Assembly: GCA_910587895.1 (NCBI GenBank)
Contig: CAJUOE010000050.1
Span: forward strand, 1 to 14,894
Direction: 5' to 3'
Length of the DNA: 14,894 bases
Source: an uncultured Lachnospiraceae bacterium
GTDB taxonomy: Bacteria; Bacillota; Clostridia; Lachnospirales; Lachnospiraceae
Under the pieces are notes generated by a model. It did no database searches, was not told the origin of the DNA, and saw only the letters and a program-made list of their open reading frames with translations. A program made the position numbers and the translations under genes. Every line of letters begins with the position of its first letter. Position 1 is the first letter of the stretch. This document shows, piece after piece, positions 1 through 6,653 of this stretch.

Positions 1-270
1 AATGTTGCCGTGTAGGGAGTGGTGGCAGAGCCGTTGTAGACGCTGAAGTTGATGATGTACAGCACTTCGATGCCGTCCATGGGCTTGGCGTCGGGGTGGA
101 GCATGGCAAGAGCGCCGGGCATGACTTCTTCCATGAAGCGTTTCTTTTCGAGAGCCACGATTTCATCGTCGCTCATGGAGCCGTATTCGGCCGGGTACTG
201 TGCCTGTGCGGCGCTGGGGCGCAGGTCCACATTGCCCTGGAATGCCGAGGTGCCGGAAGCTTTTACCCGG
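1..270 (-). pseudogene. GC-rich minus-strand coding fragment, unidentified
   Basis: Read on the minus strand, this stretch is open with strongly G/C-biased third codon positions. It encodes a continuous, protein-like sequence with segments such as GNVDLRPSAAQAQYPAEYG, MSDDEIVALEKKRF and EVLYIINFSVYNGSATTPYT. The frame runs off the left edge. Upstream of about position 270 the frame stays open to an ATG at 383-381, but that part is AT-rich, has no ribosome site and does not look coding. The true start is therefore probably missing and the gene appears cut at about 270. I do not recognise the family. Base composition is clearly higher in GC than the genes further right, which suggests acquired DNA, an old insertion boundary or an assembly join. 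The coding direction is fairly secure; pseudogene status is inferred from the missing start. Confidence 0.45.
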
Positions 271-330
271 TTACCGCCTATCTGCCAAAAGAGAGAATAG
301 CTTTTGAGAGTATGCAGGTGTCGGAAATAT

Positions 331-381
331 ATAATATAACAATTCCTGTATGTTGTATAATAAAGGCTAGGATTATATAAC
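331..381 (+). promoter_or_regulatory. Promoter with three copies of an AT-rich 10-mer, possible operator
   Basis: A consensus -10 hexamer TATAAT lies at 356-361, upstream of a strong ribosome site at 417-424; no good -35 is visible. Three related 10-mers cluster here: ATAATATAAC at 331-340, GTTGTATAAT at 352-361 (ATTATACAAC on the other strand) and ATTATATAAC at 372-381. The first two form an imperfect inverted repeat ending on the -10 box. This is the arrangement expected for self-repression by a TetR-type protein, and it fits the regulator stump that follows. The sequence is AT-rich, so chance similarity is possible. Confidence 0.35.
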
Positions 382-431
382 ATGAGGGGTGTTTTATTGT
401 TTGAATTTTCATCACCAAAGGAGGCATGTAT

Positions 432-494
432 ATGAACACAAAAGAAACCATTTTAACCCGCGCGGCACAGGGAAACCGTCCGGGTCGATGGTGA
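432..494 (+). pseudogene. Truncated start of a probable TetR/AcrR-type regulator
   Basis: A clear ribosome site (AAAGGAGG at 417-424) sits seven bases before an ATG at 432. The first residues, MNTKETILTRA, look like the N-terminus typical of TetR/AcrR regulators, which usually continue with ALELF and the helix-turn-helix. Here the similarity stops after about 11 residues, the sequence becomes GC-rich, and a stop follows at 492-494, leaving 20 codons. The break lies near 463-469, where a minus-strand coding fragment begins. Promoter and ribosome site are intact, so this looks like a real gene start left behind by a rearrangement. The family call rests on very few residues and is tentative. Confidence 0.4.
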
Positions 495-540
495 TGAGCG
501 TGCCAAAGCTGTCCTTGTCCTGACGCACCGTACGCTGCGC
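466..540 (-). pseudogene. Short GC-rich minus-strand coding fragment, unidentified
   Basis: Read on the minus strand, about 25 codons show strong G/C third-position bias and encode a protein-like stretch including QRTVRQDKDSFG followed by TLITIDPDGFP. Neither end has a start or natural stop. It abuts the regulator stump on one side and an AT-rich plus-strand remnant on the other. The pattern ITIDPDGFP loosely resembles the first strands of pyridoxamine-phosphate-oxidase-like flavin proteins, but the fragment is too short to assign. Its codon use matches the fragment at 1-270 and differs from the rest of the window. Confidence 0.35.
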
Positions 541-658
541 AATAATTTCAGATAGGATTTTAAAATATCAAATAGGAAATCAGACGGAAAAGGAATATGT
601 ATGCAATGAATGTAGAAAATCTGGCATTTCTGATGAACAGATGAATTGGCCGGAATAG
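539..658 (+). pseudogene. C-terminal remnant of a small cysteine-containing protein
   Basis: A plus-strand frame open from the junction at about 539 to a TAG at 656-658 encodes some 39 residues with no start codon. It contains a CNEC pair (Cys-x-x-Cys) and ends in DEQMNWPE. The stop lies just before the ribosome site of the next gene (GGGAGGG at 657-663), a spacing typical of an operon. It may therefore be the tail of a gene that once preceded the S51 peptidase, with its start lost at the GC-rich junction. The family was not recognised. Confidence 0.35.
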
Positions 659-667
659 GGAGGGCAT

Positions 668-945
668 ATGAGAGTATTATTAACATCGGCGGGTTTGGAA
701 ACGGAAGAAATCAAAAAGTACTTTATGGATATGACAGGGAAAGATATGTCTGTAGTAAAAGCACTATTTATCCCTGCGGCGGCAATACACAGTATTTACT
801 TGAAAGAATCAATGCCACAAGATTTAATAAATCCTTGCTGGCGTATATCAATGACAATGGCCTGGTAATCGGGGTAAGTGCCGGAAGCCTCATTTTTTCC
901 AATAATTTAAAGAATAATCTGGGGTTGATAGATACAAAATTGAAG
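668..945 (+). pseudogene. Peptidase S51 (dipeptidase E-like) pseudogene with internal deletion
   Basis: The reading starts at an ATG preceded by GGGAGGG. The N-terminal part (MRVLLTSAGLETEEIKKYF, then KALFIPAAAI) matches the start of S51 peptidases. The similarity then jumps to another frame at 775, giving CGGNTQYLLERIN and GLVIGVSAGSLIF. The latter carries the GxSAGS nucleophile motif (Ser codon at 877), followed by LGLIDTKL. The roughly 50-60 residues that normally separate these blocks are missing, and the C-terminal region after about 945 is also lost. Both frames read through the same 13 bases (775-787), so the deletion probably occurred between two short repeats. The protein cannot be functional as read. 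Family identity is secure from the motifs; the original length is from memory of the family. Confidence 0.75.
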
Positions 946-955
946 CAACTATATT

Positions 956-1258
956 TTATGTTGAAGGAGGCGTTGTAGTTGATGCTTGGGAGTAAGAAAT
1001 AAATAATAGTCCAATAAGCACAACTGTATCTACAAGTAGAACAGTAACTACACTTTTTATTAAACCATATACAAACATTATAGAAAACACCTCTACTGAC
1101 AGAGCAATAAAACATAAATAGTTTGATAAATATTCTGTTATAAGTTCTCCGTAGATATAGTTCATTAAAAATCTCACATAGATAACTGGTCTTAGCAAAA
1201 TACGGATACAGATACAAGCTAATGGACTAACTGTGGCAATGCATAGAGGAGGTGTCAC
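956..1258 (-). pseudogene. Possible minus-strand membrane-protein remnant
   Basis: A minus-strand frame of about 100 codons encodes a hydrophobic protein with at least two convincing membrane segments (around CFIALSVEVFSIMFVYGLI and VVTVLLVDTVVLIGLLFIS). It ends in a Thr/Pro-rich tail. No ribosome site precedes the possible GTG start at 1258, and the stop is placed against the end of the S51 pseudogene. The hydrophobic pattern argues for a once-real coding sequence. No family could be named, and the whole stretch may simply be non-coding AT-rich DNA. Confidence 0.25.
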
Positions 1259-1303
1259 TTTTTAACATATAGATAAGTCAGAGGTATGTATCACTGATTG
1301 GGC

Positions 1304-1355
1304 GGGCCGAAAGCCCCTGGTTCACCGAACGGCGGGAAATTTCCCCGCTGTTTTT
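1304..1355 (+). terminator. Paired hairpins ending in a T-run, probable terminator
   Basis: Two hairpins lie in tandem: GGGC/GCCC with a CGAAA loop (1304-1316), then GCGGG/CCCGC around a seven-base loop (1332-1348), followed by TG and five T. The second also contains the perfect 12-base palindrome GGGAAATTTCCC (1334-1345). The T-run directly after a GC stem fits a rho-independent terminator reading rightwards, and it would insulate the next operon from the degraded region on its left. Confidence 0.5.
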
Positions 1356-1403
1356 AGGAAAATTTCCGCTCAGTGTGTGACTTTAAAAAGAACTACTACT
1401 ATA

Positions 1404-1432
1404 TTGTATTCCATTGGTTCGTATATTATAAT
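1404..1432 (+). promoter_or_regulatory. Probable promoter of the RelA/SpoT-DGQHR operon
   Basis: A perfect -10 hexamer TATAAT (1427-1432) lies 17 bases after TTGTAT (1404-1409), which matches three of six -35 consensus bases. Transcription would begin near 1439. That rules out the GTG at 1377 as the start of the following gene and leaves an untranslated leader of roughly 100 bases. Confidence 0.45.
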
Positions 1433-1538
1433 TGAATCATTCAGAGGTTATTTGAAAGAAATTTACGGCAGAACCATTACAGTGATACATGTGCAGGTTT
1501 CAAAGGAAGCCATGGGGTATGTATCAATGGAGGAAATT

Positions 1539-3107
1539 ATGGCAAAGATACCAGAAGAGAAAGCGGAAGCAACCCGTGCGGAAAAAGTCCAGAGACTGAC
1601 GAAAGAAGCAGGAGAATATCTTAAGGCAAACCAGAAGCACTATCAAGAAGTCCTTGAGGATATTGATCAGACAGTGAAACAGATTTTCTCTGAGAAGAAG
1701 GGTTGGACAGTTCATGGAAGAGTAAAAAGTGCCGGAAGCCTTCAGGAAAAGATTTTGCGAAAAGGATATTATAAGAATTATGAAAATGGTGCAATGATCA
1801 TAGAGAATCTTCCGGATCTTATCGGCGTCAGGATACAGTGCCTTTTGAACCAGGAAGAGAAGATTGCCTATGAGATGCTGCAAGAGAAGAGAATATCAAT
1901 GGAAGAGTCTGGATGCTCGGTTTATCAGACAGTGAATGGCGTTAAAATGGTCCTGCTTTTGCAGAATCAGCCTGAAAAGCAGAAAAATGGTCATGATATT
2001 TATCGGATTGAGGGAAGATACTACGAAGCAGAGCAAAGTAAGCCGATTCACTTTGAGATGCAGATTAAATCCATGGTTCATTCCTTTTGGGGAGAACTGG
2101 AACATTCCATGTTCTATAAGAATTATGACTACTTTATATCGCAGAAAATCCTGACCCAGAGCATGGATAATATTCTGGCCGAGTTGGATTTGATCGATAA
2201 GGAAATGGAAGGGTTGCAGAATCATTTCTCATGTAATGAATCTGACCGTGTCAACGAGTTCAAGGGTGTAAGTGTTTCTGTTATCCAGAGGGGATATCAG
2301 GATAAATTTAATAAACTATATGATTGCAAGATGGATTTACGGGCCGCTTATTGGCTGATTGTGGAAATCAAGTTTAATAATACAAGAAATGTGGAAAAAG
2401 CAGCGCAGGAGCTGGGTGAAATGATTCGGCAATGCGAGAATACAGATCTTGACAGCGCACGGAAAATGATTCCGGATAAATTAGATGATAAATATATCAG
2501 CCAAGATATAAAATGGTGTGCTGAATGGCTTGATAAACTGGTAAAGGAAAATGTTTATTGGGAAGCTTTTTTCTGTATCTATGCCACGTTAAAACAGGAT
2601 GCGTATTTTGGATATAACGATTGGGTTGGAGATATCGGCAGGCGGCTGCAACGTTTAAAAATCCTGAACTATTTTGCGGCGGATTTTCCAGAGGATGATT
2701 TTTCAAAGAGTATTCGGTATGCATTGATCTTTGGTTCCCATGGGAAACTGGAATATTTCATGGAGGAGAAGAAGCTTAAACTGATTCAGGAAAAGATTTC
2801 TGAGGCATTGAGAGGAAGCATTTTTGAGAAGTATGAACAGGGGGGCGGGCAGGAGAATTTTGATAAGGAGAGTGCATTGAAAAGCGTCTTTTGCTGGACA
2901 ATGTGCCTGATCGATTTTATGCTGAATGGTTATATTATGCGGAAGGATGTTGAGGAACTTGAGGGATGTCTGGTCAAAGAAAACATTTTTCCGATTGATA
3001 TTGGAGGAGAGCAGATTTCGGAATGTTTTGGCAAATCAGAGAAATTGTCAGGGCGGAAGGCAGAGGAAATATATAAGAAATTATTTGGCTGGGAGGAAGA
3101 AAAATGA
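1539..3107 (+). CDS. Divergent RelA/SpoT-domain protein with unknown C-terminal region
   Basis: This 522-residue cytoplasmic protein carries a RelA/SpoT nucleotidyltransferase domain (PF04607 type) at about residues 45-200. Visible motifs are R61-V-K63-S with S67 and K71 (ATP-side binding), D93-LIGVR (metal-binding Asp), and E173-M-Q-I-K followed by W184, E188-H189 and Y193-K194 (catalytic Glu region). The acceptor loop, normally NGYxSLH, is instead N150-G151-H152-DIYRI, so the usual stacking Tyr is absent. There is no HD hydrolase, TGS or ACT domain, so this is not a housekeeping Rel. Residues 200-522 match nothing I recognise. The frame is open from a GTG at 1377, but the ATG at 1539 has GGAGG five bases upstream and lies downstream of the promoter; ATG 1512 is the alternative. 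Its stop overlaps the next start (ATGA), so the two proteins are probably made together. It may act as a growth-arresting pyrophosphokinase; that role is inferred. Confidence 0.8.
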   Translation: MAKIPEEKAEATRAEKVQRLTKEAGEYLKANQKHYQEVLEDIDQTVKQIFSEKKGWTVHGRVKSAGSLQEKILRKGYYKNYENGAMIIENLPDLIGVRIQCLLNQEEKIAYEMLQEKRISMEESGCSVYQTVNGVKMVLLLQNQPEKQKNGHDIYRIEGRYYEAEQSKPIHFEMQIKSMVHSFWGELEHSMFYKNYDYFISQKILTQSMDNILAELDLIDKEMEGLQNHFSCNESDRVNEFKGVSVSVIQRGYQDKFNKLYDCKMDLRAAYWLIVEIKFNNTRNVEKAAQELGEMIRQCENTDLDSARKMIPDKLDDKYISQDIKWCAEWLDKLVKENVYWEAFFCIYATLKQDAYFGYNDWVGDIGRRLQRLKILNYFAADFPEDDFSKSIRYALIFGSHGKLEYFMEEKKLKLIQEKISEALRGSIFEKYEQGGGQENFDKESALKSVFCWTMCLIDFMLNGYIMRKDVEELEGCLVKENIFPIDIGGEQISECFGKSEKLSGRKAEEIYKKLFGWEEEK

Positions 3108-4222
3108 CGATTCAGAACGCGATCAGCATCCAACAGGGATGCCATACAATGTATATTTTTAAGCTTCCAACAGAAGAACTGCTATCCAATTATACGATAT
3201 CAAGCTATGATTCGGCGCAGGAGACTGGCTATCAGAGACCACCTGTGGAATCCCATTATAAGAAAATAGCAAGATATCTTGTTGCCGGCGGTTCCGGACA
3301 GATCTTGCCGGTGTCAATCATTGCGGCGGCATCACAGCAGGATATATCTTATCAGGGAAATGTGCTTACGATTACAGACAAGCTGCGGATTGTTGATGGA
3401 CAGCATAGGATTAAGGCGATTGAATATCTGCGGGATGCAAAGGATCCCCAATATAGGAATAAATATGATGAGCTTGTCAGGCACTATGAATTTCCGGTCA
3501 TCCTCCTGGTATCAGATGAAATTGACAGTGCCCTGGAAATAGATACTTTTATTAATATTAACAGCAAGGGAAAGCGTGTGAGTACGAATCTGGCGCGGGA
3601 ACTTCGTGAGAAAAAAATGCAGGCTGATCTGGGAAAACATGAAGTGGAACTGAGCAGGGAGTCTTATGAAAATCTTGCAACGCAGGTTGTGAAGCTTTTA
3701 GCCCATGATCAGGACTCCATGTGGTATGACCGTATTCAAATGGGGGATGAATTGGGTTTACAGAAACCGGTATCCATCGGAACCTTTGCCAGATCACTGA
3801 AAAAGATAACTACAATGGTTACGGATATGACGGTGGCAGGAGAAAAGGTTATCTCTGAAGAACAGGCGGGAAAGGCCGCTGCCTTGACGAAAGACGCGGT
3901 TGAGCAATTGTGGAGAGCGGTACAGAAGCGCTGGCCGGAGTGCTTTAATGAACCGAAGCAGTATAATCTGCTAAGAGGTTTGGGAGTATCTGTTATGCAC
4001 CGCCTGTTTGAAAGCTGTATTCCGAAGAAACCGTATTCTGATCCGCAGAAGATGCTTGGGGATGCACAGGAGTCTTTTGTAAAGTATCTTGGTAAAACAG
4101 ATGTTGAGGCCGAAGAGTGGATGATTGGCAGCACATTTACCGGTTTTTCTTCCGAGCAGGGATATGGAATTATTGTGAGTATACTGCGGGGAGAAAAGGA
4201 ACTTAGTGGGTTAGATGATTGA
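3104..4222 (+). CDS. DGQHR-domain protein (DndB-like superfamily)
   Basis: This 372-residue soluble protein contains the signature D98-G-Q-H-R102 of the DGQHR domain (TIGR03187). It lies within LRIVDGQHRIKAIEYL and is preceded by QRPPVESHYKKIARYL (about 44-59). Later come FININSKGKRVSTNL (about 149-163) and WYDRI (about 207), both characteristic of this group. Members include DndB of DNA phosphorothioation clusters and other proteins in modification and defence loci; the fold is related to ParB-like domains. The ATG at 3104 overlaps the stop of the RelA/SpoT gene and follows GGGAGGAAG, so translation is coupled. No modification genes (DndA, C, D, E) are present, so this is not a Dnd cluster. 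A role as regulator, sensor or antidote for the upstream enzyme is possible but unproven. A terminator follows at once, closing a two-gene operon. Confidence 0.85.
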   Translation: MTIQNAISIQQGCHTMYIFKLPTEELLSNYTISSYDSAQETGYQRPPVESHYKKIARYLVAGGSGQILPVSIIAAASQQDISYQGNVLTITDKLRIVDGQHRIKAIEYLRDAKDPQYRNKYDELVRHYEFPVILLVSDEIDSALEIDTFININSKGKRVSTNLARELREKKMQADLGKHEVELSRESYENLATQVVKLLAHDQDSMWYDRIQMGDELGLQKPVSIGTFARSLKKITTMVTDMTVAGEKVISEEQAGKAAALTKDAVEQLWRAVQKRWPECFNEPKQYNLLRGLGVSVMHRLFESCIPKKPYSDPQKMLGDAQESFVKYLGKTDVEAEEWMIGSTFTGFSSEQGYGIIVSILRGEKELSGLDD

Positions 4223-4234
4223 TGAGGATAAATG

Positions 4235-4261
4235 AAAAAGAGCCGATTAGGGCTCTTTTTT
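4235..4261 (+). terminator. Rho-independent terminator of the two-gene operon
   Basis: AAAAAGAGCC (4235-4244) pairs with GGCTCTTTTT (4251-4260) around a six-base loop, with a further T after it. The stem and T-run are textbook and lie 12 bases after the stop of the DGQHR gene. Confidence 0.9.
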
Positions 4262-4275
4262 CTTATCAATTGGGT

Positions 4276-4294
4276 TTTCCTGTTTTACAGGAAA
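4276..4294. repeat. Short inverted repeat upstream of the AraC-type gene
   Basis: TTTCCTG (4276-4282) and CAGGAAA (4288-4294) form a perfect seven-base dyad with a TTTTA spacer. It lies about 110 bases before the AraC-type start and could be a regulator binding site or a small hairpin. Nothing else was identified in 4262-4380. Confidence 0.3.
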
Positions 4295-4401
4295 TAAAAC
4301 CAAACCATCTGCAAAATGAAGATATTTTACAAGACGCAGGGAAAAATAAGCGGTAAAATGACTCTTGAAAAGTTTCCAATTTGAAATCGGAGGGAATCCC
4401 A

Positions 4402-5212
4402 GTGAAGAAAGAAACAAGGACCATAGTATATGATGACGAACTGCGGATGGAGGCATACCGTTTGGAAGGAATCGTACAGCCGTTTCCCAACCATTTCCAT
4501 GAGCATTATGTGATCGGATTTGTGGAAGATGGAAAGCGGACGCTTTCCTGTAGAAACAGGGAGTATAGCATAGAGAAGGGGAGTGTCATACTTTTCAATC
4601 CGGGGGATAACCATGCCTGCGTACAGAGTGACGAGGGGACATTTGATTATCGGGGTTTTAATATCTCAAAGGAGATTATGCGTAATCTGGCAGAGGAAGT
4701 TACGGGGAAACGGGAGCTTCCGGGATTTTCCCCAAATGTTATCCATGATGAGGAAGCCGCCTGCCGCCTGCGCCTGCTGCACGAGATAATCATGAAAGGG
4801 ACGGGAGGGTTTCAGAAGGAGGAAGGTTTGCTGTTTCTGCTTTCGTACCTTGTTCAGAATTATGGGAAACCTTTTGAAGGCTGTATTCCGAAGTGCCGAC
4901 AGGAGATTGAAAAAGCCTGTGAATATATGAAAGCGCATTTTACGGAGCGCATTTATTTAGACCAGATATGCCGCCATGCGGGGCTTAGCAAGTCAACGCT
5001 GCTGCGTGCCTTTACAAAAGAAAAAGGAGTTACGCCCTACCGCTATCTTGAGACAATCCGCATCCATGAGGCCAAAAAGCTGTTGTCGGAGGGTGTCACC
5101 CGGGGAGGCAGCTGTAAGGACAGGGTTCTCAGACCAGAGCCACTTTACGAATTATTTCAATCAGTTTCTGGGACTTGCACCGGGGACTTATCGTGAAATA
5201 TTCTCGGAATAA
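4402..5212 (+). pseudogene. AraC-family regulator with a one-base frameshift
   Basis: The N-terminal half is a cupin-type sensing domain (PNHFHEHYVIGFVEDG and FNPGDNHAC motifs). The C-terminal half is an AraC HTH region (YLDQICRHAGLSKSTLLRAF, then PYRYLETIRIHEAKKLL). The GTG at 4402 is chosen because GGAGGG precedes it by seven bases; an in-frame TTG at 4381 has no such site. At 5098-5102 (ACCCGGGG) one C appears to be missing. As written, the frame ends at 5196 with about 30 unrelated residues. Adding one base restores the normal ending (PGEAAVRTGFSDQSHF, then NYFNQFLGLAPGTYREIF) with a stop at 5212, giving about 270 residues. Without it the second DNA-binding helix-turn-helix is lost. This is either a recent inactivating mutation or a sequencing error in a C/G run. 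It probably regulates the transporter that follows. Confidence 0.85.
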
Positions 5213-5229
5213 CCGTCCGCAAAGCGGGT

Positions 5230-5249
5230 TTGCTGCAAGCAATATTTTT
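5230..5249 (+). terminator. Weak hairpin with T-run between regulator and transporter
   Basis: TTGCT/AGCAA with a three-base loop (5230-5242) is followed by TATTTTT. The stem is short and partly AT, so it might attenuate rather than stop transcription into the transporter gene. Confidence 0.3.
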
Positions 5250-5284
5250 CCCATGTTTTGTGAGGTAAAGGAGTGAGGTAACGA

Positions 5285-6193
5285 ATGGGAAATAAGAGAT
5301 TGGCAGGGCATTTGGCGGCACTGTTTACAAGCATTATCTGGGGAACGACATTCATATCCACCAAAGTCCTGCTTATGGATTTTAAGCCGGTGGAAATATT
5401 GTTCTTCCGTTTTATCATCGGGTATGCAGCATTGCTTTTGGTACGTCCGCACCGTATGAAAGGCGTGGGGCACAGACAGGAAGTGACTTTTGTGCTGGCA
5501 GGCTTAAGCGGCATATGTTTATATTATCTGCTGGAGAATATCGCACTTACATACACGATGGCGTCCAATGTGGGAGTCATTATCTCAGTTGCGCCGTTTT
5601 TCACGGCGATTTTGTCACGTTTCTTCCTGCAATCGGAAGGGAGGCTCAGAGCAAATTTTTTCATAGGCTTTGTGGTGGCGATGGCGGGCGTCGCCATGAT
5701 CAGTTTTAACGGCTCCAGACTGGAACTGAACCCGGCGGGCGATGTGCTGGCAGTTCTTGCAGCTTTTGTGTGGGCGTGCTATTCCATACTGACAAGGAAG
5801 ATCAGCAGCTTCGGCTATCCGGTCATTCTCACCACACGGAGGACGTTTTTTTACGGTATCCTGTTTATGGTTCCGACATTTTTCCTTTTTGATGGGGAAA
5901 TGGAACTGAAACGGTTTGCGGATATGACACATCTGCTCAATATCCTGTATCTGGGACTGGGAGCATCGGCCCTTTGTTTTGTCACATGGAATCTTGCGGT
6001 AAAGGTGCTTGGTGCGGTTAAGACCAGCGTTTATATTTACATGGTTCCCGTCATAACGGTGGTGACTTCTGTGCTGGTGTTGCAGGAGCCGGTGACATGG
6101 GTTTCTGTTATGGGGACGGTTCTGGCGGTTGCGGGGCTTTTCCTTTCCGAACATAACGGGAAGGGCGTAGCAACGGGGAAGGAGCTGCGATAA
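5285..6193 (+). CDS. EamA/DMT-family membrane transporter
   Basis: This 302-residue integral membrane protein has about ten hydrophobic segments arranged as two EamA repeats (about residues 8-140 and 150-288), the normal size and layout for drug/metabolite transporter family exporters. The N-terminal SIIWGTTFISTKVLL is the familiar opening of the first repeat, and a second-repeat counterpart starts near LAVLAAFVWACYSILTRK. AAGGAG lies upstream of the ATG. The substrate cannot be read from the sequence; family members export amino acids, nucleosides or metabolites. It follows an AraC-type regulator by about 70 bases and precedes a DUF2000 gene by 37, suggesting joint control. Confidence 0.9.
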   Translation: MGNKRLAGHLAALFTSIIWGTTFISTKVLLMDFKPVEILFFRFIIGYAALLLVRPHRMKGVGHRQEVTFVLAGLSGICLYYLLENIALTYTMASNVGVIISVAPFFTAILSRFFLQSEGRLRANFFIGFVVAMAGVAMISFNGSRLELNPAGDVLAVLAAFVWACYSILTRKISSFGYPVILTTRRTFFYGILFMVPTFFLFDGEMELKRFADMTHLLNILYLGLGASALCFVTWNLAVKVLGAVKTSVYIYMVPVITVVTSVLVLQEPVTWVSVMGTVLAVAGLFLSEHNGKGVATGKELR

Positions 6194-6230
6194 AAACGGA
6201 GGAGAAATCTTTTCAAAAACAGGGTTAAAA

Positions 6231-6653
6231 ATGGATTTACAGAATGAAAAATGTGTCATGGTGATTGATGAGAATCTGCCGCTGGGCATTATTGCGAACA
6301 CGGCGGCGATCATGGGTATCACACTGGGAAAGCAGATGCCGGAGGTCGTGGGCGCAGATGTGTATGACAGGATAGGTAACGGGCATTTGGGGATCATAGA
6401 GTTCCCGGTGCCAATCTTAAAGGGGAATATGGAGAAGATCAAGTCTATCCGTGAAAAGCTGTATGAGCCGGAGTTTTCGGATTTGACGGTGGTGGATTTT
6501 TCAGACCTTGCGCAGGGGTGCAAGACCTATGGAGAGTTCATTGAGAAGATGAAGGATGTTTCGGAAACGGAGTTAAACTATTTCGGAGTTGCCATCTGTG
6601 GTGCGAAAAAGAAGGTCAACAGATTGACGGGAAGCATGGCGTTACTGCGATAA
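6231..6653 (+). CDS. DUF2000 family protein
   Basis: This 140-residue soluble protein matches the DUF2000 pattern throughout: KCVMVIDENLPLGIIANTAA at the N-terminus, a central GHLGIIEFPVPILKG, then TVVDFSDLAQGCKTYGEF and the C-terminal CGAKKKVNRLTGSMALLR. DUF2000 proteins are small single-domain proteins related in fold to peptidyl-tRNA hydrolase 2; no reaction has been firmly assigned. Its position right after a transporter and an AraC regulator fits an accessory role for that cluster, which is inference. The ribosome site is poor: a strong GGAGGAG (6199-6205) lies about 25 bases upstream of the ATG with no start at the right distance, so initiation may depend on the weaker AGGG nearer the ATG. 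Confidence 0.9.
   Translation: MDLQNEKCVMVIDENLPLGIIANTAAIMGITLGKQMPEVVGADVYDRIGNGHLGIIEFPVPILKGNMEKIKSIREKLYEPEFSDLTVVDFSDLAQGCKTYGEFIEKMKDVSETELNYFGVAICGAKKKVNRLTGSMALLR

Noticed and set aside
49..380. Plus-strand open frames across the left edge
   Set aside because: They are shadows of the GC-rich minus-strand coding frame, which has the coherent third-position bias; no ribosome site is present.
453..686. Minus-strand open frame across the graveyard
   Set aside because: It uses a different frame from the GC3-biased fragment at 466-540 and runs through AT-rich remnants that code on the plus strand.
1377..1538. Upstream extension of the RelA/SpoT gene from a GTG at 1377
   Set aside because: No ribosome site precedes it, the extra residues look unlike the family, and a good promoter lies inside it at 1404-1432.
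1539..3107. A housekeeping bifunctional Rel
   Set aside because: There is no HD hydrolase, TGS or ACT domain, and the acceptor loop is divergent.
1539..4222. A DNA phosphorothioation (Dnd) cluster, suggested by the DndB-like DGQHR protein
   Set aside because: None of the cysteine desulfurase, PAPS-reductase-like or ATPase partners is present; the partner is a RelA/SpoT-domain protein instead.
5615..6523. Long minus-strand open frame opposite the EamA and DUF2000 genes
   Set aside because: It is antisense to two well-identified genes and has a low-quality, Cys/His/Pro-rich translation and no start signals.
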